In this document: piece by piece, positions 54,725-63,413 of the stretch | Layout of the letters: each line of letters starts with the position of its first letter | Position numbering within the stretch: the first letter of the stretch is position 1 | Assembly (NCBI RefSeq): GCF_030534335.1 | Contig: NZ_CP130565.1 | Location: 3,369,501-3,433,500 of the forward strand | DNA from: Marivirga harenae | GTDB taxonomy: Bacteria; Bacteroidota; Bacteroidia; Cytophagales; Cyclobacteriaceae | Reading direction: 5' to 3' | DNA: 64,000 bases | Translations under genes and position numbers: made by a program | Notes under the pieces: model-generated | The model's database searches: none | Seen by the model: only the letters and a program-made list of their open reading frames with translations | Told to the model about the DNA's origin: nothing

Positions 54725-56281
54725 ATGATAGAAATTCAGCAAGAAAGCAATCCCACCGCTTTCAGTGAAGAACAAATTGATCAATGCATCTCGCTTTTAG
54801 AGACATTGAATTTAGATACCAATCAAATATTTAATATCCCTAAAGAGAAGAGAACAGCACTAATTATGGCGGCAGGACTATTTTCTAGACCTAGCAGAGA
54901 AGAATTCAGAAGGCGAAAGAAAGAAGCGAGGAAATCTGAGAAAAGGAAAATTAAGCAAAAAGATAAAAATGCCAGGGATAATACCGGCATTAGAAGTGCT
55001 CGAGAAGCTTTAATTTTTGAAGCACCCAAAATGATTTCCTTAACAGGCAATATTCCCAAATCGGATGTAAAATTAGAAAAGTCACGAGAGTGCTATGTTT
55101 GTAAGGATCAATACGACATTCTGCATCATTTTTATGATACCATGTGTCCAAGCTGCGGTGATTTCAATTATGCTAAGCGCTATCAAACTGCAGACTTAAC
55201 TGGACAAGTTGCTCTTATTACAGGCTCTCGTTTGAAGATTGGCTATCATATTACCTTGATGATGCTAAGAGCTGGTGCCACCGTCATTGCGACTACTCGT
55301 TTTCCAGTCGATTCTGCATTACGCTTTGCCAAAGAAGAGGATTATCATAAATGGAGCCATCGATTGAAAATTCATGGACTGGATTTAAGACATATTCCGA
55401 GTGTTGAGATTTTCTGTAATTTCATCGAGCAGCAATATGACCGTCTGGATATCTTGATTAATAATGCAGCACAGACAGTGAGGCGTCCGGCTGGTTTTTA
55501 TCAGCATTTAATGCCGAATGAAGAGAAACCCATATCTGCTCTGCCTGCATTTGCGCAGGAACTCTTATCAGATCATGAAGCGTGTGTTCAAGAACTTCAA
55601 GAACTTAGCGAGGGAGTTGCAGATGGTCAGAAGAATTTACCCGTAAGTTGGCATGGAAAAAGACTAGGAGTGGGCCTAAGTTCATCAGCTAAGCTTTCTC
55701 AAATCCCGTATAGTATTGATAATTCGTTGAGTCCAGAAGAGGTATTCCCAGAAGGAAAATTAGATGCTGATTTGCAACAAGTAGATTTAAGAAAAACCAA
55801 TAGCTGGAGATTGAAGCTAGGAGAGATTAACACTATTGAAATGGTGGAAGTACAATTGGTGAATGCTGTAGCTCCTTTTGTATTATGCAATCGATTAGCC
55901 GATTTGATGAAGAAAGATGACACTGGAAAGAAACATATCATCAATGTATCAGCTATGGAGGGTAAGTTCCACCGATATCATAAGGAAGACCGTCATCCTC
56001 ATACGAATATGGCAAAAGCAGCCTTAAATATGATGACACATACTTCCGCATCAGATTTTGCTAAATATGGCATTTATATGAATGCAGTAGATACGGGCTG
56101 GGTAACCGATGAAGATCCTGCTGAATTAGCCAAAAAGAAAGAAAAGGAGCATGACTTCCAACCGCCATTAGATATAGTGGATGGTGCCGCTCGTGTTATG
56201 GATCCTTTGTTTGATGGGATCAATACCGGAAAGCATTGGTGTGGTAAGTTCTTGAAGGATTATAGACCGATTGACTGGTAA
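54725..56281 (+). CDS. SDR-family oxidoreductase with N-terminal zinc-ribbon extension
   Basis: Large protein of 518 residues. The first ~160 residues are helical and charged ([15 protein letters not shown]) and include a zinc-ribbon-like [10 protein letters not shown]...MCPSCGDF. The Rossmann domain starts near 160: [15 protein letters not shown] (nucleotide site) and [13 protein letters not shown]. The expected catalytic Tyr of the Y-x3-K motif is replaced: the Lys is in [10 protein letters not shown] and Thr takes the Tyr position; the Ser (NVSAMEGKF) is kept. An insertion of about 100 residues precedes the C-terminal half. The enzyme is likely an unusual oxidoreductase or a non-classical member. 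Confidence 0.8.
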   Translation: MIEIQQESNPTAFSEEQIDQCISLLETLNLDTNQIFNIPKEKRTALIMAAGLFSRPSREEFRRRKKEARKSEKRKIKQKDKNARDNTGIRSAREALIFEAPKMISLTGNIPKSDVKLEKSRECYVCKDQYDILHHFYDTMCPSCGDFNYAKRYQTADLTGQVALITGSRLKIGYHITLMMLRAGATVIATTRFPVDSALRFAKEEDYHKWSHRLKIHGLDLRHIPSVEIFCNFIEQQYDRLDILINNAAQTVRRPAGFYQHLMPNEEKPISALPAFAQELLSDHEACVQELQELSEGVADGQKNLPVSWHGKRLGVGLSSSAKLSQIPYSIDNSLSPEEVFPEGKLDADLQQVDLRKTNSWRLKLGEINTIEMVEVQLVNAVAPFVLCNRLADLMKKDDTGKKHIINVSAMEGKFHRYHKEDRHPHTNMAKAALNMMTHTSASDFAKYGIYMNAVDTGWVTDEDPAELAKKKEKEHDFQPPLDIVDGAARVMDPLFDGINTGKHWCGKFLKDYRPIDW

Positions 56282-56540
56282 GCCCCAATCCCTAGCCCCA
56301 GCCCCCAATGGGGGCAGTCGCACAGAAATTCTTTTGAAGTTCAATTTGATTATATTCAGCAATAATATTCATTATAAATTGCTGAACTTAACTATTTACT
56401 ACTCATTAAAATCCATGAGACTGTCCCCGCCAAATGGCGGGGACCATAGGTGTGTTCCTTGTGGAGATTATCATTGCTATTAAATTAAGGTGTTCATGTA
56501 ACGAATTTTTCGCTAAAGCGAAAAAAACTTTTGTTTTCTA
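56282..56540. repeat. Intergenic region with G/C-rich hairpins
   Basis: No gene seen. Hairpins GCCCCC-AAT-GGGGGC (56301-56315), GTCCCCGCC-AAAT-GGCGGGGAC (56423-56444, perfect 9-bp stem) and TTTTTCGC-TAAA-GCGAAAAA (56506-56525). The first two belong to the G/C-rich intergenic palindromes common in Bacteroidota; the last may act as a terminator. Confidence 0.65.
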
Positions 56541-56616
56541 TTGTATCTTTTGTGGTAAAAAATAATGTTTGTTTATCTATATCAACATTAGCAAATTCCT
56601 ACCACAAAAGAGACAA
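56541..56616. repeat. Long inverted repeat upstream of the RNase H gene
   Basis: Arms TCTTTTGTGGTA (56546-56557) and TACCACAAAAGA (56600-56611) match perfectly for 12 bases, and continue after one mismatch for 4 more on each side (TTGT / ACAA). The spacer is about 42 bases, AT-rich. A smaller palindrome, AAAATAACC-TT-GGTTATTTT, follows at 56630-56649. It could be a small mobile-element remnant or a structured leader. Confidence 0.6.
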
Positions 56617-56671
56617 GAGAACACATTAGAAAATAACCTTGGTTATTTTTCGGAATTAAATAAGGCTATCT

Positions 56672-57151
56672 TTGAAAAACAAGCAATTATTATTCATAGA
56701 CGGAAGTGTAAATAACCAACTCAAAGTAGGCTATGGTGCTGCTTTATTGCTTAATGAAAATGAATTATTTCAAAGCAACCTAAAGGAGAAAATTGTGATT
56801 CGAAAGTTTGTGTATACTTCTTCTACGAAATTGGAGTTGCAAACTTTAATTTGGGCAATAGAAGAGCTGGTGGGTAGCGTACAGAAAGTTGTGATTTACA
56901 CCGATTCTCAAAATATCATGGGTTTACCAGGCAGACGTAAAACCTTAGAAGAGAATGATTTTCATTCTAAAAAAGGAAAGCTTTTAAATCATCATGAATT
57001 ATATCGAGCCTTCTTTGAAATTACTGACAAGATGCATTGTGAATTTGTAAAAGTGAAAGGGCATCAAGCTAGCGAGAATAAAAAAGATTACGAACGAGTA
57101 TTTACCTTGGTAGATAGAGCAGCGAGAAAAGCTTCTAGAGAATTAGAATAA
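56672..57151 (+). CDS. RNase H family protein
   Basis: Cytoplasmic ribonuclease H-like protein of 159 residues. The acidic active-site residues appear in order: Asp10 (LLFIDGSVN), Glu55 (KLELQTLIWAIEE), Asp78 (IYTDSQN) and Asp148 (LVDRAARKA). The HxxSENKKDYE segment is typical of RNase HI-type proteins. The start is TTG, since no other start gives the conserved FIDGS N-terminus. It is preceded by a long inverted repeat and followed by a convergent terminator. Confidence 0.85.
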   Translation: MKNKQLLFIDGSVNNQLKVGYGAALLLNENELFQSNLKEKIVIRKFVYTSSTKLELQTLIWAIEELVGSVQKVVIYTDSQNIMGLPGRRKTLEENDFHSKKGKLLNHHELYRAFFEITDKMHCEFVKVKGHQASENKKDYERVFTLVDRAARKASRELE

Positions 57152-57173
57152 AGAAATCTACAGGTTTTGAACA

Positions 57174-57203
57174 TAAAAAAAGCTCCCTGACAGGAGCTCT
57201 TTA
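57174..57203. terminator. Bidirectional terminator between convergent genes
   Basis: Stem AGCTCC (57181-57186) / GGAGCT (57193-57198), with an A run on the left (the T run for the minus strand) and CTTTATAAA on the right. It closes the RNase H gene and the fasciclin gene. Confidence 0.82.
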
Positions 57204-57225
57204 TAAATAGTTGGTCAAATTTTAA

Positions 57226-57801
57226 TTACTTCTTTGGAGGCATAATCACTGCATCGATAACATGTACCACTCCATTAGAAGCTGCTACATCAGCAGATAC
57301 CACATTGGCTCCATTGACTTTAGCACCATCAGCTGTTGTAATCGTTACTTGAGCGCCATTAACAGTTTTGGCTTTCATGCCGTCAGAAAGATCTGTTGAC
57401 ATCACTTTTCCAGCAACAACGTGATAGGTTAGAATAGAAGCCAATTTTTCTTTATTCTCTGGCTTCAATAAGTCGTCTAGTGTTCCTTCTGGTAGAGCTG
57501 CAAAAGCTTCATTAGTAGGAGCAAACACAGTAAAAGGACCATCGCCCTGAAGTGTTTCAACAAGACCGCCTGCTTTAACCGCAGCAACTAAAGTGGAAAG
57601 TGATTCTGTTTCCATCGCTAAAGCTACGATATCCTTTGTTGATTCGTCCATTTCCATTGTCTCTTCAACAGCAGGAGTTTCTTCTGAAACTGCTTCTTCC
57701 ATTGAATTTTCTTCAGTTCCTTCTGTTTTAGATTCTCCACCTCCACATGCTAAGAAAGTAAAGATTAACCCGAATGCGAATACGTAATTTAATTTTTTCA
57801 T
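57226..57801 (-). CDS. Fasciclin-domain lipoprotein
   Basis: Exported lipoprotein of 191 residues with lipobox [12 protein letters not shown] Glu-rich linker (about residues 25-55) leads to a single fasciclin domain: [42 protein letters not shown] and the ending [15 protein letters not shown]. Such proteins serve in surface adhesion or envelope matrix contact. Its terminator is shared with the convergent RNase H gene. Confidence 0.93.
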   Translation of the reverse strand: MKKLNYVFAFGLIFTFLACGGGESKTEGTEENSMEEAVSEETPAVEETMEMDESTKDIVALAMETESLSTLVAAVKAGGLVETLQGDGPFTVFAPTNEAFAALPEGTLDDLLKPENKEKLASILTYHVVAGKVMSTDLSDGMKAKTVNGAQVTITTADGAKVNGANVVSADVAASNGVVHVIDAVIMPPKK

Positions 57802-57880
57802 AGTGATTTGATTAAGTGAGCTGATAGAACATAATTAAAATCATTTTGTTTTAAAGAAATTGAATCAGCCAGTTTTCTAA

Positions 57881-58243
57881 TCAAATAAGTTGATTTTTTT
57901 TCAGAACAGCTGTCAACTTATCTAAATCAACAGGTTTATCCATAAATCCTATCACATTCGGGTATTCACTCAACTTGGATTTATCGATGCTTTCTGATGA
58001 TATCATAATGGTTTTGGGTTGATGTTTCATTAAATCTAAAACATCAAAACCGGTGAGGCCATCAATATACTGATCCAAGAAAAGCAAATCTGGCTCATTT
58101 CTATGATTATCAAGCAAGCCGCCCAAGGTATCCACTCGGGAACTGATATGCTCAAAATCAGGAAAAAGATCTGCCAAATTGGTTTTCAACCATAAGCTGA
58201 ATACATGGTCATCATCTATAATCAAATATTTTATTTTGCTCAT
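57881..58243 (-). CDS. CheY-like response regulator (single receiver domain)
   Basis: Cytoplasmic receiver protein of 120 residues with no output domain. Acidic cluster IIDDDH (residues 8-13), phospho-acceptor Asp57 in LLFLDQYIDG, the conserved Ser in MISSES (about 82) and Lys103 in MDKPVD. It probably relays or sequesters phosphate from a kinase elsewhere; none is adjacent. It stands between a fasciclin lipoprotein and a caspase-like gene on the same strand, with separate intergenic gaps. Confidence 0.92.
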   Translation of the reverse strand: MSKIKYLIIDDDHVFSLWLKTNLADLFPDFEHISSRVDTLGGLLDNHRNEPDLLFLDQYIDGLTGFDVLDLMKHQPKTIMISSESIDKSKLSEYPNVIGFMDKPVDLDKLTAVLKKNQLI

Positions 58244-58357
58244 ATGGGTGTTAATTTTTATAAGTTTTCACTCAGTCCAAAAGTACAAAAAAATAATTCA
58301 ACTGAATTGATTCTTTTATCAATGCCGCTAAGAAGACTAGAATTTGATCGCAGGGAT

Positions 58358-59587
58358 TTACTCTTTTCGCAGAAATATAAAGTCACCACCTTCATCACCT
58401 GCTTGATAGATAGCACCATACTGCGGTACTTGCCCATTTTTACTGTTATTAATGACTGCTATTTTGAACGAATTGAAAAGCTCTTCTGCAGACAGCAGAA
58501 TACTAGTATTGTCTATCAAGCGCTGCGATAGATATTTTAGAAAAACACTTTCATCTGGCACTGTTTTAAGTGTACCGCTTGTAATCGCCTTTCTACTACT
58601 CAATTTGTACATCTCCAAAATTGCTCTGCCATTATTGAATTGTACATCTCGTTCTTTAAAGATCCCGCCACTAAAACAAGCATCGGTAATAAGTAAGGTA
58701 TGTTTGGTGTTGATTCCTCCAATGTAATCTCGGATTGTACTGTTTGAAATCCATTCGGCTTTGTTTTTGGAGGAAGCATTTGTAGGTAACCAATATCCTT
58801 GATTCAGTTTCTGATCCCAGATGCCATGACCAGCATAGAATATGAGCAGTTGATCTCTGTCAGTAATACTATTGCTCAGCTGATCTAAGGCTTCAATAAT
58901 TGTGGATCGGGAGGCGTTTTTTAATAGCCTAATGTTTTCCTTTTCAAAAGTATAGTAATTACCAAGCACCTCGGCTATCTTTTCAGCATCAGTCACCGGG
59001 TGATTTAAATCGGTTATCTCTTCATCTTGATACTCTTCAATTCCAATCAATAATGCGTAGTATTTTCGTTCCTTTAATTCAGAAACTACAAATTCAGTAA
59101 ATTCATCAGAGGCAATTGGATTACGCTCTTGGCTTGGGGAAATAGGAACTGAACGTTCAGGATCTGGAATATTTTGCTTAACCAAATGAATTTTTCCGGA
59201 TACACTAGGTGGACAGGTACTGAGCTCCCAATTGCCCTTCCACTTTCCGGATAGGCGCTCTACATCTCCGTTGCTTTCATAGCTTAACTCATGGATCGAA
59301 AGACAAGCACCAAGAAAAGTGTATTCAAAATCTGTAGTTCTAAAACTAAGATTAGTATCTGAGAGACTTCCTACTAAATTCGCTTTAGCTGAATCAGCAC
59401 TATCATCCTTTTTCATCTGCACATAACCTTCCACTGAACTCCCGTTTTGTTCAAAATAAAAAGTACTACTTAATGCTGAGGATAGCGGAACATTGACCGT
59501 TCCATGCCAATAGCCGGAAATATTGAGATCCTGAGCATTCAAAACTAGGCCTGAAAAGAAGTATAATATGAAAAAAAGGCGCTTCAT
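58358..59587 (-). CDS. Secreted caspase-like (peptidase C14) protein
   Basis: Exported protein of 409 residues with a signal peptide (LFFILYFFSGLVLNAQ). The first ~140 residues are a beta-rich domain (GYWHGTVNVPL, GSSVEGYVQM) of unassigned type. The caspase/metacaspase fold follows (YYALLIGIEEYQDEEI), with catalytic His254 in IFYAGHGIWD and Cys304 in LITDACFSGG. Both catalytic residues are present, so the protease is likely active, probably in the periplasm or outside. Targets are unknown. Confidence 0.9.
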   Translation of the reverse strand: MKRLFFILYFFSGLVLNAQDLNISGYWHGTVNVPLSSALSSTFYFEQNGSSVEGYVQMKKDDSADSAKANLVGSLSDTNLSFRTTDFEYTFLGACLSIHELSYESNGDVERLSGKWKGNWELSTCPPSVSGKIHLVKQNIPDPERSVPISPSQERNPIASDEFTEFVVSELKERKYYALLIGIEEYQDEEITDLNHPVTDAEKIAEVLGNYYTFEKENIRLLKNASRSTIIEALDQLSNSITDRDQLLIFYAGHGIWDQKLNQGYWLPTNASSKNKAEWISNSTIRDYIGGINTKHTLLITDACFSGGIFKERDVQFNNGRAILEMYKLSSRKAITSGTLKTVPDESVFLKYLSQRLIDNTSILLSAEELFNSFKIAVINNSKNGQVPQYGAIYQAGDEGGDFIFLRKE

Positions 59588-59695
59588 TTCTTAAATGTAG
59601 TAAAATATTATTAAACGCTTATTTGTGAGCGACTTAGCTTTTAGGAGCATAGTTAATCAGTAAAGTAAAGCAATGCATTAGTTAGGACATTTTCT

Positions 59696-60817
59696 TCATT
59701 CAAACAAATTTCGGTCAATCCCGGGAATTACTTCCAGTGCATTTTCAAAATAAACTTTCTTCAAAACAGAATCGGGGAGGCCTAATCCATACATTTTCCA
59801 GTATGCATGTCGTTTTCTATAATAATCAAAGTATTCGTCCTGAGTTTCCAGCACTCTGAAATAAGTATAATATTCCTCCTTATCGTAGGCATCCTTTCCC
59901 ATCAATACACGATCTTGGTAATTGATCATAAACTCCCTTGCCGTAATCGGTTGCCGACCTAATTCTGCCAATACTGCACCTATTTCGGTGTAGACATTCG
60001 GTAACTCATCCAACAATTGTCCTAATCGACTCAGATCATTTCCAAACCAGCCTAAATGAGCAGCAATAAATTTAGTTTCAGGATGCTTACGGAAGATCGC
60101 ATGCTGCTCGGCCATAACCTCTTCAAAAGAGGGATTCTTTTCTGGATCTTTATAGCGACTGGGGTATTGCTTTAACTCTAACCAACGCTCATTATTTTTA
60201 TCCTTGGGCAACCAAAAAGCAGCCGGCTCACCAGTGTGAATTAGTACTGGAATTCCCAATTCTCCACATTTTGCCCAGATAGGATCTAATCGTGGATCGT
60301 TCACTTTAATTCTATTCCCTTCACTGTCGGTATCCGTTAGTCCAAGGCTCTTATAGACTTTAAGTCCTTTAACGCCCATTTTGACAGCCTCTTCCATCAT
60401 GCTTAGCGTTTCATTGGGCCAGCCTTCGTCATCAATTTTTTCGAAATCAATATTCATAAAGAGTACAAACCTATTGCTGTATTCTTCATTGACATTCTCC
60501 AACGACCATTCCAAATATTTGCCTCTGAACCCACTTAAATTCACCATTACGGCCATATTTAAATCGTCCATTTCTTCTACCAAGTTGCCCAGGTCTTGAA
60601 CCGGCATGGTCCATTGGTGATTATGTACGTCAATGAAGGGGAATTTGGCCTGAGTTAAAAGATGCTCTTGTACTGTGAGGGTAGAAACAGGCTCATATTC
60701 TTCGACATCCATCACATTTAATCGATATTGAATTTTACCGATCAACCAATAAGTAATGCCAAGAAAAACTAAAATAGAAATGGGCAATAACACCCATTTC
60801 TTTGCTGAAAATGCCAT
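59696..60817 (-). CDS. Membrane-anchored amidohydrolase (amidohydrolase 2 family)
   Basis: Metal-dependent hydrolase of 373 residues with an N-terminal anchor helix (LLPISILVFLGITYWLI). The TIM-barrel metal motifs are visible: FIDVHNHQW near residue 61, KGLKVYKSL, LIHTGEPAAFW, FIAAHLGWFG and LMGKDAYDKEEYY. The family includes decarboxylases and lactonases; the substrate is unknown. It starts 3 bases after the DUF2911 gene's stop on the minus strand, so the two form an operon. Confidence 0.85.
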   Translation of the reverse strand: MAFSAKKWVLLPISILVFLGITYWLIGKIQYRLNVMDVEEYEPVSTLTVQEHLLTQAKFPFIDVHNHQWTMPVQDLGNLVEEMDDLNMAVMVNLSGFRGKYLEWSLENVNEEYSNRFVLFMNIDFEKIDDEGWPNETLSMMEEAVKMGVKGLKVYKSLGLTDTDSEGNRIKVNDPRLDPIWAKCGELGIPVLIHTGEPAAFWLPKDKNNERWLELKQYPSRYKDPEKNPSFEEVMAEQHAIFRKHPETKFIAAHLGWFGNDLSRLGQLLDELPNVYTEIGAVLAELGRQPITAREFMINYQDRVLMGKDAYDKEEYYTYFRVLETQDEYFDYYRKRHAYWKMYGLGLPDSVLKKVYFENALEVIPGIDRNLFE

Positions 60818-60820
60818 AGA

Positions 60821-61372
60821 TTACTGTAGTGCTACTGGTACTTGAAACATGGTTTCGTCCCAGCTAAAATTAATATTAGCGCCAGAAGCGGTTGAACTAA
60901 AACCAATCGTAAAAGTCTCAACGGGTGATGCCGGTTTTTGAACTGGCGCTTGAATAGCTAGAATATCCAGCTCTTCATCTGGTTCCACAGCACCGAAGAA
61001 AACATCAGTTTCACTGTTTAAGATGATTTCAAATGCATCAGAACCTGGAACTGCGTACATTCTGTACGTTCCAGCTTCTACAGGCTCACCGCCAAATGTC
61101 ACATCTTTATTAAAGCTAATCTCAGTAGCGGCATTAGCACCTAATCTCCAATACTTACCATAAGGCTGCAATGCGCCTTCGCTTTCTTCACCAAAAATTA
61201 ATCTACCTTTTTTAGAAGGTTGGCTATAATCAATCGTCATTTCTAAACCCGCTTCATTGTAACTAACCGTAGCGGTCGGGCTTACGGGTTCAGCTATAAA
61301 TAAGCCATACACTACCCATAGAATGAATAGTAAGATCACTATTCCAACTCCAATTAAAATTTTCTTTCCCAT
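60821..61372 (-). CDS. DUF2911 family membrane-anchored protein
   Basis: Protein of 183 residues with one N-terminal anchor helix (ILIGVGIVILLFILWVVYG) followed by a periplasmic DUF2911 domain: YGKYWRLGANAATEISF, VEAGTYRMYAVPG and INFSWDETMFQVPV. The function of the family is not known; it is common in Bacteroidota and often encoded near hydrolases. First gene of a two-gene unit with the amidohydrolase. Confidence 0.88.
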   Translation of the reverse strand: MGKKILIGVGIVILLFILWVVYGLFIAEPVSPTATVSYNEAGLEMTIDYSQPSKKGRLIFGEESEGALQPYGKYWRLGANAATEISFNKDVTFGGEPVEAGTYRMYAVPGSDAFEIILNSETDVFFGAVEPDEELDILAIQAPVQKPASPVETFTIGFSSTASGANINFSWDETMFQVPVALQ

Positions 61373-61443
61373 GATTTTGTTTTTTTTTTGGTGGTCAATT
61401 TAGGGATTTTTTTATGATTCAAGAGTTTTTTCTTTTTTTAATA

Positions 61444-61470
61444 GGAGAATAGATCACTTGATTATTCTCC
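61444..61470. other. Perfect 8-bp dyad in the gap downstream of the transposase remnant
   Basis: Arms GGAGAATA and TATTCTCC with an 11-base centre. The adjacent T-rich tract lies on the wrong side for a normal terminator of the transposase strand. Role unclear. Confidence 0.4.
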
Positions 61471-61571
61471 CCATGAATTTATAGTAAAAGAACTCTTTGG
61501 TGTGAAGGTAGCTTTTGCATATGAGGTTAAGGTCGAGCTATTTATGTTAAAAATTTCTAGCTCATGTGCAG

Positions 61572-62029
61572 TTAATAGAAGTCAAACAGATAGCGTTGAT
61601 CGAAGTCAACATCATATTTATTCAAAAAGTTGATGTACTCCTCTTTGAAAGATACAGATTGATGATGAATCTCTTGGTTTTCAATGTAATTGATGACACT
61701 GGAGCGTTGAGATTTTGAATAAGAAAATGCCCCATACCCTTCTTGCCACTTGAACTCACGATTTTCAAAGAAGTGATCGTTAAGCCATTTTGAAGAGGAT
61801 GATTTTAGCTTCATCATATGATCAGCAATTGACATTTTTGGAGCTAGCTCAAAAAAGACATGTACGTGATCTTTCCATCCATTTACTGCAAGCGGATATG
61901 CTTCATCGTTTTTTAGAATTCCGTAGAGGTATTTGAAAAGCTGGGCCGAATATCTTTTGTGAGTTGATATTTCCGACCTTTAACAGCAAAAACACAGTGA
62001 ATATTGATTTGGGAGTAGGTATTGGCCAT
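61572..62029 (-). pseudogene. Frameshifted REP-associated Y1 (IS200-like) transposase
   Basis: HUH-type single-strand transposase remnant. The ATG at 62029 encodes MANTYSQINIHCVFAVKGRK, the usual family start, but the frame runs into a stop soon after DIRPSFS. The remainder is in another frame, starting around 61945: QLFKYLYGILKND, then the HUH site in WKDHVHVFFEL, and on to the intact C-terminal part MSIADHMMKLKSSSSKW with the catalytic-Tyr region WQEGYGAFSYSKSQR. One lost base in a GGCCC tract explains the break. The full gene would be about 150 residues, as in RAYT proteins. It lies beside a large palindrome array, its likely substrate. Confidence 0.88.
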
Positions 62030-62100
62030 GGTTGATTTTTTCAATTCAAAAGCTAGGAATTGTTACTTGATTAGAAAAGTTTCTAAGTGTTTTTTTACGG

Positions 62101-63410
62101 GTATCATGGTAATGTCGCCCCTACAGGGCTGGGGTGTTCCGCTCATTAGCGGTTACCGTACGGTCGTCCCGATGGGACTTGGAAAGCCTGAACAATGCAT
62201 ACAATCAAACATACAGTACGGTAACTGAGCTACTCCTGAGCCCCTAAGCCCCATAGGGGTGACATTATAGTCCACCTTACTACCAACAGAAGCATAAAAT
62301 AGTCCTTACAGTAGTGCTAGGGTTGTTGCCGTCAGTGGAGTACTTAACTATCCTGTGGTACTTGGGAAGCCTGATCAATCCTGACTATCAAACAGCTCCG
62401 TAGGAGCTACATTACGGTGACTAGCTAGCCAAGCGGCCTGTACCAAAGCTCCGTAGGAGCTATAGTACGGTAACTGAGCTACAGCAGAGCCCTTAAGCCC
62501 CATAGGGGTGACATTATAGTCCACCTTACTACCAACAGAAACATAAAATAGTCCTTACAGTAGTGCTAGGGTTATTGCCGTCAGTGGAGTACTTAACTAT
62601 CCTGTAGTACTTGGGAAGCCTGATCAATGCTGACTATCAAACAGCTCCGTAGGAGCTACATTACGGTAACTAGCAAGCCAAGCGGCCTGTACCAAAGCTC
62701 CGTAGGAGCTATAGTACGGTAACTGAGCTACAGCAGAGCCCCTAAGCCCCATAGGGGTGACATTATAGTCCACCTTACTACCAACAGAAACATAATATAG
62801 TCCTTACAGTAGTGCTAGGGTTGTTGCTGTCAGTGGAGTACTTAACTATCCTGTGGTACTTGGGAAGCCTGATCAATGCTGACTATCAAACAGCTCCGTA
62901 GGAGCTACATTACGGTAACTAGCTAGCCAAGCGGCCTGTACCAAAGCTCCGTAGGAGCTATAGTACGGTAACTGAGCTACAGCAGAGCCCTTAAGCCCCA
63001 TAGGGGTAACATTATAGTCCACTTTACTACCAACAGAAGCATAAAATAGTCCTTACAGTAGTGCTAGGGTTATTGCCGTCAGTGGAGTACTTAACTATCC
63101 TGTGGTACTTGGGAAGCCTGATCAATGCTGACTATCAAACAGCTCTGTAGGGGCTACATTACGGTAACTAGCTAGTCCTACGGTCTATACGGAGCCCCGT
63201 AGGGGTGACATTACATGCCACATCACTAACAAAAGTAACACCATGTAGTCCTTACAGGGCTGGGGTTCCGCTGTCACTGGAATACGTAACTATCGTCCCT
63301 TTAGGACTTAGAAAGTTTAAACAATGCGCACAGCAAAAAAGCTCCGCAGCAGCTAAATCATGGTCACTAGCTAGTCAAGCGTCTGTATGAAGGCCCATAA
63401 GGGTGAAAGT
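62101..63410. repeat. REP-like palindrome array next to the transposase remnant
   Basis: About 1.3 kb with no credible gene. It is built from short palindromic modules: GCCCC-ATA-GGGG, AGCTCC-GTA-GGAGCT (twice per unit) and blocks related to CCTACAGGGCTGGGGT and TCCCTTTAGGACTT. The outer parts (62101-62220 and 63217-63410) are diverged or partial versions; the middle is a tandem array. Open frames within it are translations of the repeats. Confidence 0.85.
62221..63216. repeat. Four tandem copies of a 249-bp REP-type unit
   Basis: The string GTAACTGAGCTAC starts at 62221, 62470, 62719 and 62968, exactly 249 bases apart, and the marker TAAGCCCCATA repeats at the same spacing. Copies differ by a few substitutions, so amplification is recent or kept uniform by gene conversion. 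Each unit has three hairpin modules and two longer diverged ones. The fourth copy fades after about 63150. Confidence 0.9.
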
Positions 63411-63413
63411 AAC

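Noticed and set aside
62022-62228. 68-codon plus-strand frame at the array start
   Set aside because: It overlaps the transposase start on the other strand and continues through repeat modules (GVPLISGYRTVVPMG-type text is a known translation of such repeats).
63205-63390. 61-codon frame in the last degenerate part of the array
   Set aside because: Repeat-derived, with no start signals or family resemblance.
62101-63410. CRISPR array
   Set aside because: The period is 249 bases with no unique spacers between short identical repeats, and no cas genes are near.
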